NCBI GenBank assembly: GCA_028284635.1
Contig: JANQRJ010000067.1
Span: 1-64,000 of the forward strand
Direction of reading: 5' to 3'
From: Pelagicoccus sp.
GTDB lineage: Bacteria > Verrucomicrobiota > Verrucomicrobiia > Opitutales > Opitutaceae
DNA: 64,000 nt
The notes below the pieces were generated by a model, which saw nothing but the letters and a program-made list of their open reading frames with translations, was not told where the DNA came from and ran no database searches. Both the position numbers and the translations under genes were made by a program. Of this stretch, positions 51,907 to 61,110 are shown one piece after another. Position 1 is the first letter of the stretch, and each line of letters begins with the position of its first letter.

Positions 51907-52422
51907 ATGTTAGACCAATCCAAGCCGATCGAAGCGGAAATCCCAGAAGCGCTCGCGGAAGCGATCGACACCATCGACCGCTCCTTCGACGAGCCCGGAC
52001 AGCTGCTCCAGGCCGACATCAGGCCATTCGAGGAGCTTGAGCTGAGCGTCTTCGCCTACTTCACCCGAGAGGACATCTTCTACCTCAACAAGGCTGGACG
52101 AAAGCTCCTCACCCTCAAGCAACCCTCTTTCTCGAACAGCAAGCAGTCCTCTCCCCCCATCTTCTGGCTCGAGGACCAGGCTACCTTTCTATCCATCGAC
52201 AGATATGTGACGCAAAGCTGCCAGCCAGCCTTCCTCACCCGCGAACTCGTCACTCTCGCCTGGGGCAAGACCTGGCTCGAAGGAGCCAAGTTTCCCATAC
52301 GATCTCTCGCCGGCAAGCCCCTCGCCATCCTCTTCGCAGGAACCGAGATGAACGGCGTCCACCAAATACGCCAAATCGCCAACCAATACCAGATCAGCCA
52401 CACCGCGCTGGAAAACAACTAG
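51907..52422 (+). CDS. PAS-like sensory domain protein
   Basis: A 171-residue protein of unknown family. After a polar lead (1-45), the region 50-150 has the five-strand, several-helix profile of a PAS domain, including FAYFTREDIFYLNKAGRKLL and TLAWGKTWLEGAKFPIRSLAGKPLAILFAG, the latter like the PAS W...P..D..G closing strands. No ligand pocket residue could be identified. Its stop is one base before the ATG of the response regulator, so the two proteins are translationally linked and may be a sensor and output pair. Confidence 0.6.
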   Translation: MLDQSKPIEAEIPEALAEAIDTIDRSFDEPGQLLQADIRPFEELELSVFAYFTREDIFYLNKAGRKLLTLKQPSFSNSKQSSPPIFWLEDQATFLSIDRYVTQSCQPAFLTRELVTLAWGKTWLEGAKFPIRSLAGKPLAILFAGTEMNGVHQIRQIANQYQISHTALENN

Positions 52423-52423
52423 G

Positions 52424-53083
52424 ATGAAAAAGAACGTACTGCTCGTCGAAGACGACCCCGCCCTGCGCATGGTGATGCGCGAAGTCCTCAAGGAAGAATT
52501 CGAGATCGAGGAGGCCGACAACGGAGCCGACGGCATAGACAAAGGACTCAACGCCAGCAACGATCTCGTCATCCTCGACTACCATCTCCCCAAGAAGGAC
52601 GGCCTGCAGGTCATCGAGGCCATCAAGCTCGCGCACCCCGAGATGCCCGTCATCGTCCTGACCGGCTACCTCAGCCCCCAGACCGAGGAGCGCTTCAGCA
52701 AGCTCGGGGCCAACAAGATCTTCCCCAAGCCCTTCAACTACCGCAATCTATTGGAAACCGTGCGCTCTCTGACCTTCGAACGAGGCAAGCTCGCCCAAAG
52801 CGACGCCCAGCCACCGCTCTCCCTCAATGAGAGAGACATGCTCAAGGCCAGTCTAGACGCCATTGCCAGCCTCGCCGAAAAGGTCGAGTTCCTCCAGTCC
52901 GTCTCCGAAAAGTACTGGGTCGAGCCGTCCGACATCGGCGTGATCCGCGAGTCCGCGCGCTGCATGCAAAGCGAGATCCAGCAGTACTACGGCAAACTCA
53001 ACAACACTCTCTTCAACGCCGGCGAGTTCACCTCGCCCCTTCTGCCGAAGGCAAGCCGCCCCTGCCTCTCCGGCCAGAACTAG
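52424..53083 (+). CDS. Response regulator receiver protein with C-terminal helical extension
   Basis: A 219-residue protein: a receiver domain (1-122) with the acidic pair E9-D10, D52 as phosphoacceptor in LDYHLP, T in VLTGY and K in FPKPF. The C-terminal 95 residues are helical without a recognisable DNA-binding or enzymatic domain. It may be an allosteric or protein-binding output. One base separates it from the PAS-like gene. No kinase is directly next to it, and the kinase at 46496 is a candidate. Confidence 0.85.
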   Translation: MKKNVLLVEDDPALRMVMREVLKEEFEIEEADNGADGIDKGLNASNDLVILDYHLPKKDGLQVIEAIKLAHPEMPVIVLTGYLSPQTEERFSKLGANKIFPKPFNYRNLLETVRSLTFERGKLAQSDAQPPLSLNERDMLKASLDAIASLAEKVEFLQSVSEKYWVEPSDIGVIRESARCMQSEIQQYYGKLNNTLFNAGEFTSPLLPKASRPCLSGQN

Positions 53084-53192
53084 ACAAGCGTAAGAAGACC
53101 GCTAAATCCCGCCAAGTCCCAGATATTCGGTCCAAGAATCCAGCCGCTCAGCCGATTGTAAAAACAAGTAACCGCCACTCGGCTTTCGGAAA

Positions 53193-53564
53193 ATGAAAAT
53201 CCTAATCGTAGACGACGATCCCGCCATTCGACTCCTCCTTTACACCGTGTTCGGAGAAGAGCACGACGTATCCGTACTCTGTGACGGACACAACGCCGTG
53301 TCCGTGCTCTCGGACCCCAACCACCAGTTCGACGTAGTCCTGCTCGATCTCAAGATGCCCCGCCTATCCGGCGAGATGGTCCTCGAGTTCCTCTCGGGCT
53401 GGCAGAATATCAAGACCAAGTTCATCATCATCTCCGGCTTTCACGACGAGGCTCGCCACTTCAAGTACCCCAACCTCGTCGCCACGCTCGCCAAGCCCTT
53501 CAATATCAAGGAGCTCGTGCATGTCGTGGAATCCTCGCAAAGCAGCGGACTCGCCGCCGGCTAG
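53193..53564 (+). CDS. Single-domain response regulator (CheY-like)
   Basis: A 123-residue receiver only: D7-D8-D9 acidic cluster, phosphoacceptor D52 in LDLKMP, the SGF switch segment, and K in LAKPFN. It is similar in size to CheY but lacks a flagellar-motor context; it may act as a diffusible signal or phosphate sink. It is preceded by a 109-bp gap with no clear terminator. Confidence 0.88.
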   Translation: MKILIVDDDPAIRLLLYTVFGEEHDVSVLCDGHNAVSVLSDPNHQFDVVLLDLKMPRLSGEMVLEFLSGWQNIKTKFIIISGFHDEARHFKYPNLVATLAKPFNIKELVHVVESSQSSGLAAG

Positions 53565-53687
53565 CTCGCTCTCGCGGTCCGAAAAGTCCATTTCTCCGTA
53601 TCAGCGGCCCGAATACGTTCGGTCCGCTTTTTCGCGTACGCGTATTCTCCCTCTCGACTTTTCGCTCCACCTATTCCAATTTTCGGC

Positions 53688-55451
53688 ATGCAGGTAGCCG
53701 ACTCAATTCTCGAAGAGGTCCTCTCCCAGGCCGGCCTCTCGCTCGAACGAGCCCGGAAAGCCGAACCACTCAAGCTCAGTCGCAGCGACATCGACCGCAT
53801 TCTCGAGGCCGCCTACAACCGCGGCGGCGTCGAGGAGCAGCGAAGCCTCGTCGGCGAGGACAAAGGCATTGCCACCCAGCTCTTCCAGCAGCTCATGCAA
53901 TCGCTGCCCGACTACGTCTACTTCAAGGATCTGCAAAGCCGCTTCATCTGCGTAAACGAAGCTATGGCCTCCCACTTCGGAGCCCAAAGCCCCGAGGAAA
54001 TGGTGGGCAAGTCCGACTTCGACTACTTCACCCCCAAGTCCGCCAGAAAGAAATTCGAAGCCGAGCAGGAGATCATTCGCACCGGCGAAGGCTGGAGCTT
54101 CCGAGAGGAAGTCAACCTCTTCGGCGAAACCGACGTCTGGGTCATCTCCTCGAAGCTGCCCCTCTACGACAACGACGGGGAGATCTGCGGCACCTTCGGC
54201 CTCTCCCGCGACATAACCAAGCAGAAGAATGCCGAAAAGGAAGTCCAACGCCACCGTCGGCTGCTCGAAGCCATCATCCAGATCCTCCCCTGCCGTCTCT
54301 TTCTCCGCGACCGAGAAGGCCACTACCTCCTCGTAAATCAGGAATACCGCGACCGCCTCGGCGTCTCCGACGACATCGAATTCAGCGGCAAGCACATGAG
54401 CGAGCTCGTCACCGGTCCCAAAGTCGACCGCGTCATCGCCGAGGACCTCCGCATCATCGAAACCGGCGACCCCGTCATCAACAAGCTCGAGTACGACCAG
54501 AGCTTCCTAGGAGGAAACCGCTGGATCCTCACCTCGAAAGTCCCCCTGCGCAACGACGCGGGCGGGATTGAAGGCATTGTCGGCATGTCGCTCGACATCA
54601 CCGAGCAGAAAAAGGCCGAAGAGCTAGCCAAACAGGTCAAGGAAACCCTTCAGGAGAAAAGCGAACAATACGAAGAGGAGCTCACCGTCGCGCGCCAGCT
54701 TCAGGAACAGCTCATGTCGATGGGCTTCGACGACAAGCACGTGTATTCAAAAACCAGCGACAGGTGGTCGCTACGGGCAAGTTACCTCTACAATCCCAGC
54801 CATCACTTGGCAGGCGACTTCTTTCAGCTGCTGCCCGTCGACGAAAACAAGGTCGGCATTCTCGTCTGCGACGTAATGGGGCATGGCGTCAAAGCTGCCC
54901 TCGTCACGATGCTCATCCGCGGCCTCATGTCGGAGATCCCAGACATCCTCGAAAGTCCCTCCAAGGCCCTCCAGCATCTCAACGAAACCCTCATCGAGCT
55001 GGCGGCAGACGAGGAATTTCCCCGCTTCGTTACCGCCGCCTACATGATTCTCGACCTCGAAAACGGCAAGGCCAGCATAGCCAGCGGGGGACACCCCGCG
55101 CCTATCCTCAAGCGAAAGACAAGCGACCGTCTCATCGTCGAAGACTGCCCGATCAACGATCCCGGAGCCGCCCTAGGCCTGATAACCGGAGAACTCTTCG
55201 AGGAGACCCATTTCGACCTCGACGAGGAGACTCGCATCTACCTCTTCACCGACGGCATCCTCGAGCAGCAGCGACCGGACGGCGCCAGCTTCGGCCGAGA
55301 AGGTCTCGTAGCCGCGGCAAGCAAGACGTCGAACGAACCCATCGAAGACCAGCTAGACATTCTCCTGCAGGAACTGCACGAAAGCCTCGGCCAAGAGCTA
55401 ACCAAGGACGACATCTGCGTCGTGGGACTCTCGATGAGCAGAAAAGCGTAG
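53688..55451 (+). CDS. PAS-PAS-SpoIIE protein phosphatase (PP2C type)
   Basis: A 587-residue protein: PAS domain 1 (about 60-185, with LPDYVYFKDLQSRFICVNEAM and GTFGLSRDITKQK), PAS domain 2 (about 195-310, ending VGMSLDITEQKKAEE), a coiled coil (about 310-350) and a SpoIIE/PP2C phosphatase (about 360-585) with metal acids in VCDVMGHGVKAAL, IASGGHPAPIL and FTDGILEQQ. Such enzymes dephosphorylate anti-sigma or STAS-type proteins in partner-switching. No STAS or anti-sigma gene is nearby, so the target is unknown. No membrane helix is present. Confidence 0.9.
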   Translation: MQVADSILEEVLSQAGLSLERARKAEPLKLSRSDIDRILEAAYNRGGVEEQRSLVGEDKGIATQLFQQLMQSLPDYVYFKDLQSRFICVNEAMASHFGAQSPEEMVGKSDFDYFTPKSARKKFEAEQEIIRTGEGWSFREEVNLFGETDVWVISSKLPLYDNDGEICGTFGLSRDITKQKNAEKEVQRHRRLLEAIIQILPCRLFLRDREGHYLLVNQEYRDRLGVSDDIEFSGKHMSELVTGPKVDRVIAEDLRIIETGDPVINKLEYDQSFLGGNRWILTSKVPLRNDAGGIEGIVGMSLDITEQKKAEELAKQVKETLQEKSEQYEEELTVARQLQEQLMSMGFDDKHVYSKTSDRWSLRASYLYNPSHHLAGDFFQLLPVDENKVGILVCDVMGHGVKAALVTMLIRGLMSEIPDILESPSKALQHLNETLIELAADEEFPRFVTAAYMILDLENGKASIASGGHPAPILKRKTSDRLIVEDCPINDPGAALGLITGELFEETHFDLDEETRIYLFTDGILEQQRPDGASFGREGLVAAASKTSNEPIEDQLDILLQELHESLGQELTKDDICVVGLSMSRKA

Positions 55452-55509
55452 ACCGTCCGCCCTCTCCCAGCGCCAAACACCCAGCGCCCAGTACCCAAAA
55501 AGTCGATAC

Positions 55510-55899
55510 CTACTTGGCGTAGCGGCCGTAAGCCTTGGCCAACTGGCCCGGACCGACCTTCGCATACGCCTCCTTCATCTTTGGCGGCAAAGAGGTCTTG
55601 AGCAGCAGACGCTCGTTTTCCCGATCCAGCATCATGAGCTTCATGATCTTGTCCCGGCACTCCTTGACCAAGGAACGAACGCCTGGGGAAAAGCGCTGCG
55701 GATCCTCGCCAATCTGCTGAAGCAGCTCCAGCCCCTTGTCCAAAACCGGCAGGAAAGCCTGCTTCTTCTCGAGAAACTCCTCGCCAGGCGGCTGCCCAGT
55801 AGCCCGCATGATGCGGCCCTCTTCGATGAAGAGCTCGTGCAGATCCGAACACAGGCGGACATGCTCGCGAAGTATCACTTCGGCTTTTTCGGAATCCAT
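55510..55899 (-). CDS. Unknown helical protein, FlgN-like
   Basis: A 129-residue protein that is almost all helix with heptad character (ILREHVRLCSDLHELFIEEGRIM, QAFLPVLDKGLELLQQIGED), ending AKAYGRYAK. The profile resembles FlgN-type flagellar export chaperones or short coiled-coil linkers, but no diagnostic residue supports this. It is 19 bp downstream of the TPR gene on the same strand, so co-transcription is likely. The function is not known. Confidence 0.5.
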   Translation of the reverse strand: MDSEKAEVILREHVRLCSDLHELFIEEGRIMRATGQPPGEEFLEKKQAFLPVLDKGLELLQQIGEDPQRFSPGVRSLVKECRDKIMKLMMLDRENERLLLKTSLPPKMKEAYAKVGPGQLAKAYGRYAK

Positions 55900-55918
55900 G
55901 GGCAGATAGAAGAGGTTG

Positions 55919-57187
55919 CTAGCGCTTGGGCGTCTTGAGAACTTGGAGACGAGCCAGAAGATCGTCCTCCCAGCTCAAGTGTTCAAGCCTCCATTTCGCC
56001 ATCTGACGCAAGGCCAGCAAATCCTGTCCGAGCGTCGACTCGTCGATTGGATCGCTGCCCTCGGGATCTAGGATTTCCTTGTAGGCCAGCTTCGCCTTCT
56101 CCGGAAGCCCCAGTCGCTCGAAGCACAGGCCAATCTGGTGAATAGCCGGCCAACGCCAGGAGGGCGAGCCGTTATAGCGAGCCAGAGACTGGTAGATGGT
56201 CAGGGCGCTGCGGAAGTCGCCCTTGGCGTAGAACTCGTTCGCCAACTCGTTGCCCGTGCGCTGCTTCCAGTAGTCCGCCTCGCCACGGTCGCCGATCTTC
56301 ACGTTCGCCTGGGATTGCAGGATGCTCACCACCTCGCGCAAGGCGTCGGGCTTGCGATTGAGCTGCTCGTACGACTTGGCCAGCAAGTAACGCAGTTCCG
56401 GATTGTGTGGACTTTCTGGATACTCTTCCAAAAACAGCTTCAGCTGAGACACCGCCTGCTGAAAGCTGCCAAGCTCGTAGAGCAGATAGCACATCCGATA
56501 ATGGACCCGCAGACGCTGCACCGGCTTGAGATCGACGCGAAAGATGCTCTCGTAAAGCCGGAACGATTCCTGATACTCCTCGCGTTCCTTGTGCGTCTCG
56601 GCGATCGCTATACGAGCGTCGAGCGAAAGCTCGCGATACTTCTCCAGCTGGTCGAAGGACACGTTCAGCGAGACGTTCAGAACCATGTAGTACTTCGATA
56701 TCGCCAGCTCAGAGGCCCCCATTTTCCGATAGATATCGCCCACCTCCATATAGACCTCGGGTAGACGACGACTGTCGGGAAACTCCATGGCCAGGCGTTC
56801 GTAGACCGCAGCCGCCTTCGGAAACATGCCCGCCTCGTTGTAGAGCCTGGCCATCTTGGCGAGAACCACCTCTTTTTCCGGCACGTCGGTCGGTATGCCC
56901 AAGGCCGCCGCAAAGTAGCGTTCGGCGAACTCGACGTCACCGCCCTTCCACTCCGTCACCCCCGCATCGAGAAACCGAAGAACCTGCTCCGTAGCCAACT
57001 CCGGATCCATCTCCTTCGCCGGTTCCACCAGGATCAGACTGGCATCTCGCAAGGCATCGAACGCCTCAAGATCGACGTCCTCATCTTCAGGAGGCGAAGC
57101 ATGGTCAGGCGAAGATCCGAAAAGCGGATACGCGGCCAGCAAGGCAGCTATCACGGCAATCGTATTCAAAAATTGATTACTCATCAT
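55919..57187 (-). CDS. TPR-repeat secreted or membrane-anchored protein
   Basis: A 422-residue protein with an N-terminal hydrophobic segment (TIAVIAALLAAYPLFG) that is a signal or anchor, an acidic linker, then about eight TPR-like units (for example AERYFAAALGIPTDV, AAAVYERLAMEFPDS, FQQAVSQLKLFLEEYPESPHNPELRYLLAKSYEQL). The last pattern resembles YbgF/BamD-like periplasmic repeats. It overlaps the upstream gene (ATGA), indicating coupled translation. The role may be envelope assembly. Confidence 0.75.
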   Translation of the reverse strand: MMSNQFLNTIAVIAALLAAYPLFGSSPDHASPPEDEDVDLEAFDALRDASLILVEPAKEMDPELATEQVLRFLDAGVTEWKGGDVEFAERYFAAALGIPTDVPEKEVVLAKMARLYNEAGMFPKAAAVYERLAMEFPDSRRLPEVYMEVGDIYRKMGASELAISKYYMVLNVSLNVSFDQLEKYRELSLDARIAIAETHKEREEYQESFRLYESIFRVDLKPVQRLRVHYRMCYLLYELGSFQQAVSQLKLFLEEYPESPHNPELRYLLAKSYEQLNRKPDALREVVSILQSQANVKIGDRGEADYWKQRTGNELANEFYAKGDFRSALTIYQSLARYNGSPSWRWPAIHQIGLCFERLGLPEKAKLAYKEILDPEGSDPIDESTLGQDLLALRQMAKWRLEHLSWEDDLLARLQVLKTPKR

Positions 57188-58194
57188 TCCTTGGAAAACT
57201 TGGCCGAGCTCTTTATGGTTTCGGCGGATGGAGTTGCAGGAGCGAAGGGTATGATCGCATTGGTGTTGGAGTTCACCCCATTCGACTCGAAGAAGATCAG
57301 CACCTCCTCAGGCCGCAAGGCGGTGGAACGCGGCTCGTCCACTTCGAAATTCTCGATGCGCTCCTCCGCATAGGCCCGGCTGGTATCTATCTTGCCGGAG
57401 AGAACGGTATGCGGTTCCAGCTCGACCACGATCTCCGCGAGCATGTCGAGATCGTTCATCGCATCCTCGGGCAGGGCGCTCTCAACCAGATAGGGCATGT
57501 GCTCGCTGCCCACGATGTTGAACTCGGGCAGAGCAGGCGCCGGTGGGCGATTGTTAATCTCCTGGTCGTCGGAGAATCGCAAGACATTGGGCGCCGCGAA
57601 AGCCAGATAGCCCGAGCGAACCATCTCCTTCTCCCTAGATCTCCCTATCAAGAGCAGTCCAGCGCCAAGTCTAGCTCCCTTTTTCGTCGCAGAGCTCAGT
57701 CCCCTGCCGAAGCGAGACACCGGGTGCACATGCTTGCCGGTCCTGACTCTGAAATCCTTCATCTCGTAGACGGCCTTCTCGACAGGCAACTCCTCATCGA
57801 CGGGCAACGGCTCTTCGGCCTCAGGACCCACTTCGGCGAAATCCATCTCGACAGCAGGCATCTCCACCTCGAGCACAGCCTCCGGTTCAGGCTCTGCCAT
57901 CTCAGATTCCGGCGACTCGGTTGTCGCAATTTCCGGCCCCGCCACCTTGGACTCCATCACCTCCGACTCCGATGCATGCACCATCCCCTCGGTCGCCTCA
58001 GAAGGCTCAGGCATCTCCTGTTTCGGTTTGGCATCCCGAGAATACAAAGGACTCGGCATGAACACGCGAGTCTTGGCACGCAGGTGACCGTGGGCGAGAG
58101 CAAGCATCTCCGGCTCCGCCTGGGCAGGAGCAACGCAAGCCAAAAGCCAGGCAAAGGCCAAGCAAAGCGGATGAAAAGCGATTCGTGAGGTCAT
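57184..58194 (-). CDS. Secreted protein of unknown function with acidic Pro/Glu-rich region
   Basis: A 336-residue protein with a clear signal peptide (PLCLAFAWLLACVAPAQAEPE, cut after AQA near residue 26). Residues 65-145 are rich in Glu, Ser and Pro. The rest contains short conserved-looking pieces (FRVRTGKHVHPVSRFGRGLSSATKK, IVVELEPHTVLSG) but no known domain. It is the first gene of a three-gene unit with the TPR and FlgN-like genes; the coupled overlap suggests joint function, perhaps in the periplasm. Confidence 0.6.
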   Translation of the reverse strand: MTSRIAFHPLCLAFAWLLACVAPAQAEPEMLALAHGHLRAKTRVFMPSPLYSRDAKPKQEMPEPSEATEGMVHASESEVMESKVAGPEIATTESPESEMAEPEPEAVLEVEMPAVEMDFAEVGPEAEEPLPVDEELPVEKAVYEMKDFRVRTGKHVHPVSRFGRGLSSATKKGARLGAGLLLIGRSREKEMVRSGYLAFAAPNVLRFSDDQEINNRPPAPALPEFNIVGSEHMPYLVESALPEDAMNDLDMLAEIVVELEPHTVLSGKIDTSRAYAEERIENFEVDEPRSTALRPEEVLIFFESNGVNSNTNAIIPFAPATPSAETIKSSAKFSKE

Positions 58195-58281
58195 GGCATC
58201 TGGGCGACCGAGTAAAACTTCCCTCGGGCACGCGTCCTTTTTATCGGTAGTTTTCGGGCCATACTTGAGTAGTTCACGCCA

Positions 58282-58857
58282 TCAAAAGCCTTCTGGAAGC
58301 CCCTCAGGTCGAAGGCCTTGAGCGATGCGATAAGTTTCGAGCAAATCCCCTTCGGCGTGCACATCGACCGAGCCCGCGCGGTCATCTTCGAACCGACTGC
58401 CCATTGCCGACGGAATGCCATAAGGATCCTCGTAGTTCGCCAGGCGTTCTACCGTCTGAGCCCAGGCTGCATACGGGTCTGAGAGAGCCTCGCCGTTTTC
58501 GACCGCAAGTTCCACCGCCCGATCGATCACCTCCGGCTGACAGAGCGGAAAGTTGATGTTGAAATTCACATGGACGTCGCACGGATGATGCTCCACGACA
58601 TGCTGGAAGACCGGAATCGACGGCACCTCGTCTCCCGCCAGCTCCACCGGCCTCCGCAACACGGTGGCCCCGAAGTCCAACGCCACTCTGGCGATCAGCT
58701 CGCTTTCCGTCGAGACCACGATCTCGTCCACCCGCTTCGCCCGACGCAGAATCTCTATCCCCCACCCCACCAGCGGCCTCCCGCCAAACGGCAGCAAGTT
58801 CTTGTAGGCCAGCCTCTTGCTGCCCAAACGAGCGATTATGGATCCGACTATGTGCAT
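58282..58857 (-). CDS. CMP-sugar synthetase-like cytidylyltransferase
   Basis: A 191-residue nucleotidyltransferase of the NeuA/KdsB/SpsF type. The start IIARLGSKRLAYKNLLPFGG holds the CTP-binding GSKR and KN residues; DEIVVSTES and NINFPLCQPEVIDRA follow. It is short compared with most NeuA proteins (about 220-230), lacking the C-terminal dimerisation part. A role in activating a nonulosonic or similar acid sugar for surface glycans fits the neighbouring genes. The longer ATG form adds 15 unlikely residues. Confidence 0.78.
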   Translation of the reverse strand: MHIVGSIIARLGSKRLAYKNLLPFGGRPLVGWGIEILRRAKRVDEIVVSTESELIARVALDFGATVLRRPVELAGDEVPSIPVFQHVVEHHPCDVHVNFNINFPLCQPEVIDRAVELAVENGEALSDPYAAWAQTVERLANYEDPYGIPSAMGSRFEDDRAGSVDVHAEGDLLETYRIAQGLRPEGLPEGF

Positions 58858-59184
58858 GGACCATGCCTCGACAGAGACTGCAGCCCGGCAAATAACGCCC
58901 ACCAGGCGGCAATACGCTGCCGAAAACTCTTAGTTTTACTCACAAGACCCAACAAAGCAAAGCCTAGGCCAAACTCGCGACCACATCCTCAAGCCATTGA
59001 ACATCAACAATAAGAATATCTAGGGCGCTTTGAAAAAATTCCCCCCGAGCAACCGAAGTTTCATTTCCAGATCAAAAGGTGGCTTGCGAGTCGAAGTGAA
59101 CCAGAGGTTTATCGAGAAGAGAAAACCCATTTAGAGCGGAAATGAAACGAGATAGCGACTGGGATCGATTTTTCAAAGCGCCCT
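58858..59184. other. Intergenic region without recognised feature
   Basis: A 327-bp gap between two minus-strand genes. It presumably carries the promoter of the cytidylyltransferase gene. No terminator hairpin, repeat family member or small gene could be supported. Confidence 0.4.
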
Positions 59185-60345
59185 CTAGCTATACTCCGAC
59201 CGAGAAGGTTCGCGCCGCAAAGGAAAAGCCGTCACTCGAACAGCTTTCTCCGGAGATGCGACATTTGCTTTCGCATCCGAGTAGTCCGGCCTCAACGTCA
59301 AAGCCTCGACAAAGGCTGCTTCCGCTTCCGCTACGCGTCCCAACCGGCAAAAGGATACGCCAAGGTTGTTCAGAGTCTCCGCCGTTTCAGCAACTTCCAT
59401 GGCGCGCCCCAAAAAGCTCGCCGCTTCAGCTGCCGACCCATCGCGAAGCAAAATCAACGTTCCTCGAAAGAAACTCAGCCGCCATGCCTCAGGCAGTGGG
59501 CATGGCCCGTCCGGCTCCAACACCTGACCGTCTGATCCCAGCTCTAAAGCGTCCAAAAAGGCCTCAGCTCGAGAGTAGTCTCGCCTGAAAACCGCCAGAC
59601 TCAACAAGCCCCACTGGGTGACGCGGTTCGACGCTCCGGCCGCCCGCCAACGCTCTCCAATTTCAGCGTAGTCGTGATTGCCAAGCACTCTCGCCAGTTC
59701 AGACGCTTGACGCTCGCGATTCCGCGAGACGCTGCCTGAGAAATGCCGCATCAGGTAGCCAGGTTGGCGGACCAGCCGATAGCGAGCTCCGGCGAGCAAA
59801 GCCCTGAGTACGAAATCCGTGTCTTCAACCCCATGAGCCGAGGCGTCGTAGCCAATCCGTCGCATGAACTCCACCCGAAACCCGATCTGCCCGATGCCCG
59901 GCAGATAGTTGCGTTCGAACAAGCGGAACAAACCCGGCGGCTCGTCCAAAAAAGCCGGGATCGACAGGCTCCGAATCGGATTGCCCGAAATCCCATCGAC
60001 CAGCTCGACCTCGTCCGCCACAAAGTCCACGCCCTGTAGAAGACCCTTCAAGCGCTCCACCCGCCCCGGCAAAAATTCGTCATCCGCATCCAGCAAAAGA
60101 CAGAACTCCGAACGAAGGGCCGCCAGACCAACCGCACGAGCATGACCTAGCGTACTGCGCTTGGCCACTTCGACTATCCGCAGACGCCCATCATCCAGAC
60201 TACGAGCGAGCGACACAGTGTCGTCTGTCGAGCCGTCATCCACTAGCAACAACTCGTCGATCGGCTGATTTAGAACCGAACGTACCGCATCCGCCACTGT
60301 TGCAGCAGCATTGCGGGCGACAATCATCACGGCCAAGCTAGACAC
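59185..60345 (-). CDS. GT2 family glycosyltransferase with C-terminal TPR
   Basis: A 386-residue protein. The GT-A domain (1-225) starts SSLAVMIVARN; LLVDDGSTDDT supplies the nucleotide-binding Asp residues, CLLLDADDEF holds the DXD-like metal site, and GVEDTDFVLR carries the catalytic ED pair. The C-terminal 140 residues contain two TPR units (AEAASFLGRAMEVAETAETLNNLGVSFCRLGR, AEAEAAFVEALTLRPDYSDA). GTG at 60345 is chosen: a GGAAAGAG lies upstream and the first beta strand begins directly. The fusion suggests the transferase docks to a partner. The sugar is unknown. Confidence 0.82.
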   Translation of the reverse strand: MSSLAVMIVARNAAATVADAVRSVLNQPIDELLLVDDGSTDDTVSLARSLDDGRLRIVEVAKRSTLGHARAVGLAALRSEFCLLLDADDEFLPGRVERLKGLLQGVDFVADEVELVDGISGNPIRSLSIPAFLDEPPGLFRLFERNYLPGIGQIGFRVEFMRRIGYDASAHGVEDTDFVLRALLAGARYRLVRQPGYLMRHFSGSVSRNRERQASELARVLGNHDYAEIGERWRAAGASNRVTQWGLLSLAVFRRDYSRAEAFLDALELGSDGQVLEPDGPCPLPEAWRLSFFRGTLILLRDGSAAEAASFLGRAMEVAETAETLNNLGVSFCRLGRVAEAEAAFVEALTLRPDYSDAKANVASPEKAVRVTAFPLRREPSRSEYS

Positions 60346-60441
60346 AGACGGAACTCTTTCCAACGACCCAAACAAAGCAAGGCGAAGACTCCCTTATCCA
60401 TTGCCAAAGAAGTCTTTCGGACTTTGGCTCGCTCCAAGCAA

Positions 60442-61011
60442 ATGACCTCGTCTCCCTTTCACGCCTACGCCCAGAAGATAGCCCAGGTTCTCGCCTCATA
60501 CGATTGGAGTCAGCTCGAGCCGCTAGCTCAAGCGATTCACAAACGATGGCAAAACGGAAAACGCGTATTTCTCTGCGGCAACGGAGGCAGCGCCGCCAAC
60601 GCCACCCATCTCGCAAACGACTTCATCTACGGGGCAAGACCGCAAGGGAAAGCCATTCGAGCCATCTCTCTCACCGACAACGCTTCCATCCTTACCTGCC
60701 TAGCAAACGACACCAGCTACGAGAACGTCTTCGCTCACCAGTTGGAGACCCATGCCGATGCTGGCGACCTCTTGCTGGCCCTCTCAGGCAGCGGCAACTC
60801 TCCGAATGTCGTAGCCGCTCTGCAAAAAGCCAGGGAACTAGGAGTCGAAACAGCCGCGATACTAGGATTCGACGGCGGCGAATGCAAAGGCCTCGCCGAT
60901 ATTCCCATCCATTTCGAAATCGACGACATGCAGATCGCCGAAGACCTCCAGCAAACCGTCGGCCACATACTTACTCGTCACCTCCGAGCCAAAATGGCCT
61001 CCACTTGCTAA
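60442..61011 (+). CDS. SIS-domain phosphosugar isomerase, GmhA-like
   Basis: A 189-residue single SIS domain. GNGGSAANATHLANDF (46-61) is the phosphate-binding signature of sedoheptulose-7-phosphate isomerase (GmhA), and LLALSGSGNSPNVVAAL and the C-terminal IAEDLQQTVGHIL match too. It would convert sedoheptulose 7-phosphate to D-glycero-manno-heptose 7-phosphate, the first step of ADP- or GDP-heptose synthesis. The fusion gene at 62123 could provide the kinase and nucleotidyltransferase steps. Confidence 0.85.
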   Translation: MTSSPFHAYAQKIAQVLASYDWSQLEPLAQAIHKRWQNGKRVFLCGNGGSAANATHLANDFIYGARPQGKAIRAISLTDNASILTCLANDTSYENVFAHQLETHADAGDLLLALSGSGNSPNVVAALQKARELGVETAAILGFDGGECKGLADIPIHFEIDDMQIAEDLQQTVGHILTRHLRAKMASTC

Positions 61012-61110
61012 TCCCCTGTAAAACCCCGCCGCACCAACCCTAGCCCTCCTCTACGTCCTCGCCAACAATCGAAATTGAAATAAGAGGACCCAAAATCCAC
61101 GTCTCAACCG

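Noticed and set aside
59142..59588. Plus-strand open frame of 148 codons
   Set aside because: It overlaps the GT2 gene on the other strand almost entirely and has no domain-like pattern. Its only independent part is 43 bp.
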